From: Acidimicrobiaceae bacterium
GTDB taxonomy: Bacteria > Actinomycetota > Acidimicrobiia > Acidimicrobiales > Ilumatobacteraceae
Assembly (NCBI GenBank): GCA_016722025.1
Contig: JADKGZ010000013.1
Coordinates: 82,042 to 146,041 of the forward strand
Direction: 5' to 3'
Length of the DNA stretch: 64,000 nucleotides
Of this stretch, positions 62,798 through 64,000 are shown in pieces. The position numbers were made by a program, and so were the translations under genes. The notes below the pieces were generated by a model. That model saw nothing but the letters and a program-made list of their open reading frames with translations. It ran no database searches and had not been told where the DNA came from. Position 1 is the stretch's first letter; the number at the start of each line of letters is the position of its first letter.

Positions 62798-63029
62798 GTG
62801 TCGCTCGGGTGCTTCACTTCCCACGGCGCCAGCCACTCGCCTTCCACTCGCAGCTCGACCCCTGCGTCGTCCTCGATCACCTTGCACACCGTCATCTCGC
62901 CCGCCCCGTCGCCGTAGCGTTCGGCGGCTTCGCGGAAGCGCTCGTGCACCCACAGCTGGGAACCGGCGCGTTGCAGGTTGCGTGCCGCCGCCCGCCCATG
63001 TTGCCCCACCCGATGAAACCGATCCTCAT
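62794..63029 (-). pseudogene. Remnant of an NAD(P)-binding oxidoreductase (6-phosphogluconate dehydrogenase-like)
   Basis: About 79 residues. It begins with the Rossmann start MRIGFIGWGNMG, then after a one-base shift near 63010 continues RAAARNLQRAGSQLWVHERFREAAERYG, and soon after reads like the C-terminus of a dehydrogenase (EMTVCKVIEDDAGVELRVEGEWLAPWEV). The usual family length is near 290, so most of the protein is missing. Its stop overlaps the start of the RlmA gene. Alternatively a tiny independent protein. Confidence 0.55.
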
Positions 63030-63107
63030 GTGCGCTCCCGATGCAGTGTGACCATTGCGAAGCTAGCCAGCGGCCCAAGCCCGGCCCGCCACGGGTACAG
63101 TCCCAGT

Positions 63108-63878
63108 GTGCCGCGGCTCGATCATTCGTTGCAGCGACGAGCGCTCATCGCGCCGGCGCTGGCCGCATGCCTGAGCCTCCTCGTCGCCGCCTGCGACATC
63201 CCATCGCAGTCACCCGCCGCGTCGCCGGCGACGAGCGCTGCGCCTGCGTCGGTGGTGCTGATCGGCGACTCCCTCGCGCAGGAGACAGCGCCGTACCTCT
63301 CGCTGCTGCTGGGCAACACCCCGGTCGTCGACCAGTTCTTCGGCGGCACCGCGCCGTGCGACTGGCTGGGCAAGGACCTCGCCACCGGCACCACCACCGT
63401 GGCGGTGATCACGTTCATCGGCAACTCGCAGACTCCGTGCATGGCGGATGCTGCCGGCGGTTTCCCGGCAGGCCAGGCACTCGTCGACAAGTACCGCACC
63501 GACCTCACTGAACTGGTGGCGCAAGTGCGCGCCACGGGGTCACGGGTGCTGATGGTGGGGCAACCACAGCGGCTCGACCCGGCGGCCGAAATCGAGATCG
63601 CCGGCATCAACACGGTGGTCACCGAGCTTGCCACCGGCGACGAGGCGATTTCGTTCGTCGACGGCGGCGCGGCGGTGGAGAACCCCGACGGCAGCTTTGC
63701 GGTTGCGCTTCCCTGCCTCGTCGGCGAGGCCGAGTGTGGCGCCGACGGCAGCAACATCGTTCGCAACGACGACGGCGTGCACATGTGCCCTGGCACCGCG
63801 GCCCTGCCGTGCCCCGTGTACTCGTCGGGCGCCTATCGATTCGCGACCGCCATCGTCAACGCCGTCCGCGCTCTCTGA
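63108..63878 (+). CDS. SGNH/GDSL-type lipoprotein hydrolase
   Basis: 256 residues, start GTG 63108. A lipoprotein signal ends with LSLLVAAC (Cys near 29). The SGNH block I motif is VVLIGDSLAQE (about 46-56); a Gly block appears as GGTAPCDW and an Asn block as FIGNSQTPCM. The C-terminal NIVRNDDGVHMCPGTA carries the D-x-x-H catalytic pair. Six Cys in the mature protein suggest disulphides. Probable exported acetyl- or acyl-esterase (OafB/SGNH-like); substrate unknown. Confidence 0.8.
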   Translation: MPRLDHSLQRRALIAPALAACLSLLVAACDIPSQSPAASPATSAAPASVVLIGDSLAQETAPYLSLLLGNTPVVDQFFGGTAPCDWLGKDLATGTTTVAVITFIGNSQTPCMADAAGGFPAGQALVDKYRTDLTELVAQVRATGSRVLMVGQPQRLDPAAEIEIAGINTVVTELATGDEAISFVDGGAAVENPDGSFAVALPCLVGEAECGADGSNIVRNDDGVHMCPGTAALPCPVYSSGAYRFATAIVNAVRAL

Positions 63879-63934
63879 CCGGCCGGGGTCCTTCGACCCT
63901 ACGAGTGAAGGGGTCGCGGACATACGGTGCGGCA

Positions 63935-64000
63935 CATGGCAATGAACTGCAAGCCCGTGCCCACCCTCGACGAGCGGATCAACGACATCCGCATGCGCAC
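63935..64000 (+). CDS. Start of a gene, possibly acyl-CoA dehydrogenase (truncated by window end)
   Basis: 22 codons from ATG 63935: MAMNCKPVPTLDERINDIRMRT. The DERI..IR segment resembles the N-terminus of some acyl-CoA dehydrogenases, but too little is present to be sure. Confidence 0.4.

Noticed and set aside
61022..62953. 643-residue fusion of a methyltransferase N-terminus with the PEP-mutase-like protein
   Set aside because: The middle is nonsense created by a frameshift in the RlmA gene; the PEP-mutase protein has its own ATG at 61819.

Overview
The window is high-GC DNA from an actinobacterium, most likely class Acidimicrobiia (Ilumatobacter-like). The inference rests on the gene set rather than on any marker gene: F420-type oxidoreductases (LLM and PPOX families), several mycothiol-dependent/DinB-type small proteins, DUF2017, a BTAD-type STAND regulator, a heliorhodopsin beside an Fe-S photolyase, and frequent GTG starts with ATGA/GTGA stop-start overlaps. 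Both ends of the window cut genes (an ABC ATPase on the left, a probable acyl-CoA dehydrogenase on the right).

Layout. 0-5.6 kb: a LolD/MacB-like ABC module (ATPase plus two FtsX-type permeases), an LLM oxidoreductase, and an ECF sigma factor with a repeat-rich membrane partner. 5.7-15.4 kb: aldehyde dehydrogenase, EngB, an MFS carrier, a flavinylation trio (ApbE, FMN-binding protein, ferric-reductase-like membrane protein), a fused alpha-keto-acid dehydrogenase E1, GNAT and an MT0933-like small protein. 16-29.7 kb: the most interesting block. It holds a STAND/BTAD regulator and a membrane Ser/Thr kinase on the + strand. On the - strand are a subtilisin-like protease, a very large ABC exporter carrying FHA, degenerate-peptidase, cyclic-nucleotide-binding-like and GAF modules, an ECF sigma factor, a radical SAM/SPASM enzyme and three small paralogous Cys-containing peptides. 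I read the last four as a RiPP (ribosomally made, modified peptide) pathway with maturase, substrates, exporter, protease and phosphorylation-type control; I do not recognise it as a named family. 29.8-34.3 kb: tRNA-Glu/Asp/Phe, a thioesterase, PlsY, DegV, DUF2017, an HD hydrolase and a 3-hydroxyacyl-CoA dehydrogenase.

34.5-47 kb is accessory DNA. A complete tRNA-Leu(CAG) at the left and a 22-bp copy of its 3' end at 45217 bound a ~10.6-kb island. The island carries a two-methyltransferase plus PLD-nuclease restriction-modification module (BfiI-like in make-up), a tRNA-Asn with encoded CCA, an IS30-family element and two IS256-family copies. An IS481-family element with a 16-bp target duplication lies just outside. 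No integrase gene is visible.

47-64 kb: small oxidoreductase/DinB/cupin genes, a TPR regulator, heliorhodopsin divergent from photolyase, a modABC molybdate operon that ends in a PadR-type regulator and starts with a perfect inverted repeat, a 2OG-Fe(II) oxygenase, acetyltransferase, PEP-mutase-like enzyme, an RlmA-type methyltransferase and an SGNH lipoprotein.

A caution on sequence quality: at least seven otherwise ordinary genes contain frameshifts, and five of the breaks are exactly repaired by restoring one CG dinucleotide in a CG-rich context. These may be assembly errors rather than real lesions, so 'broken' genes should not be taken as dead without raw reads.
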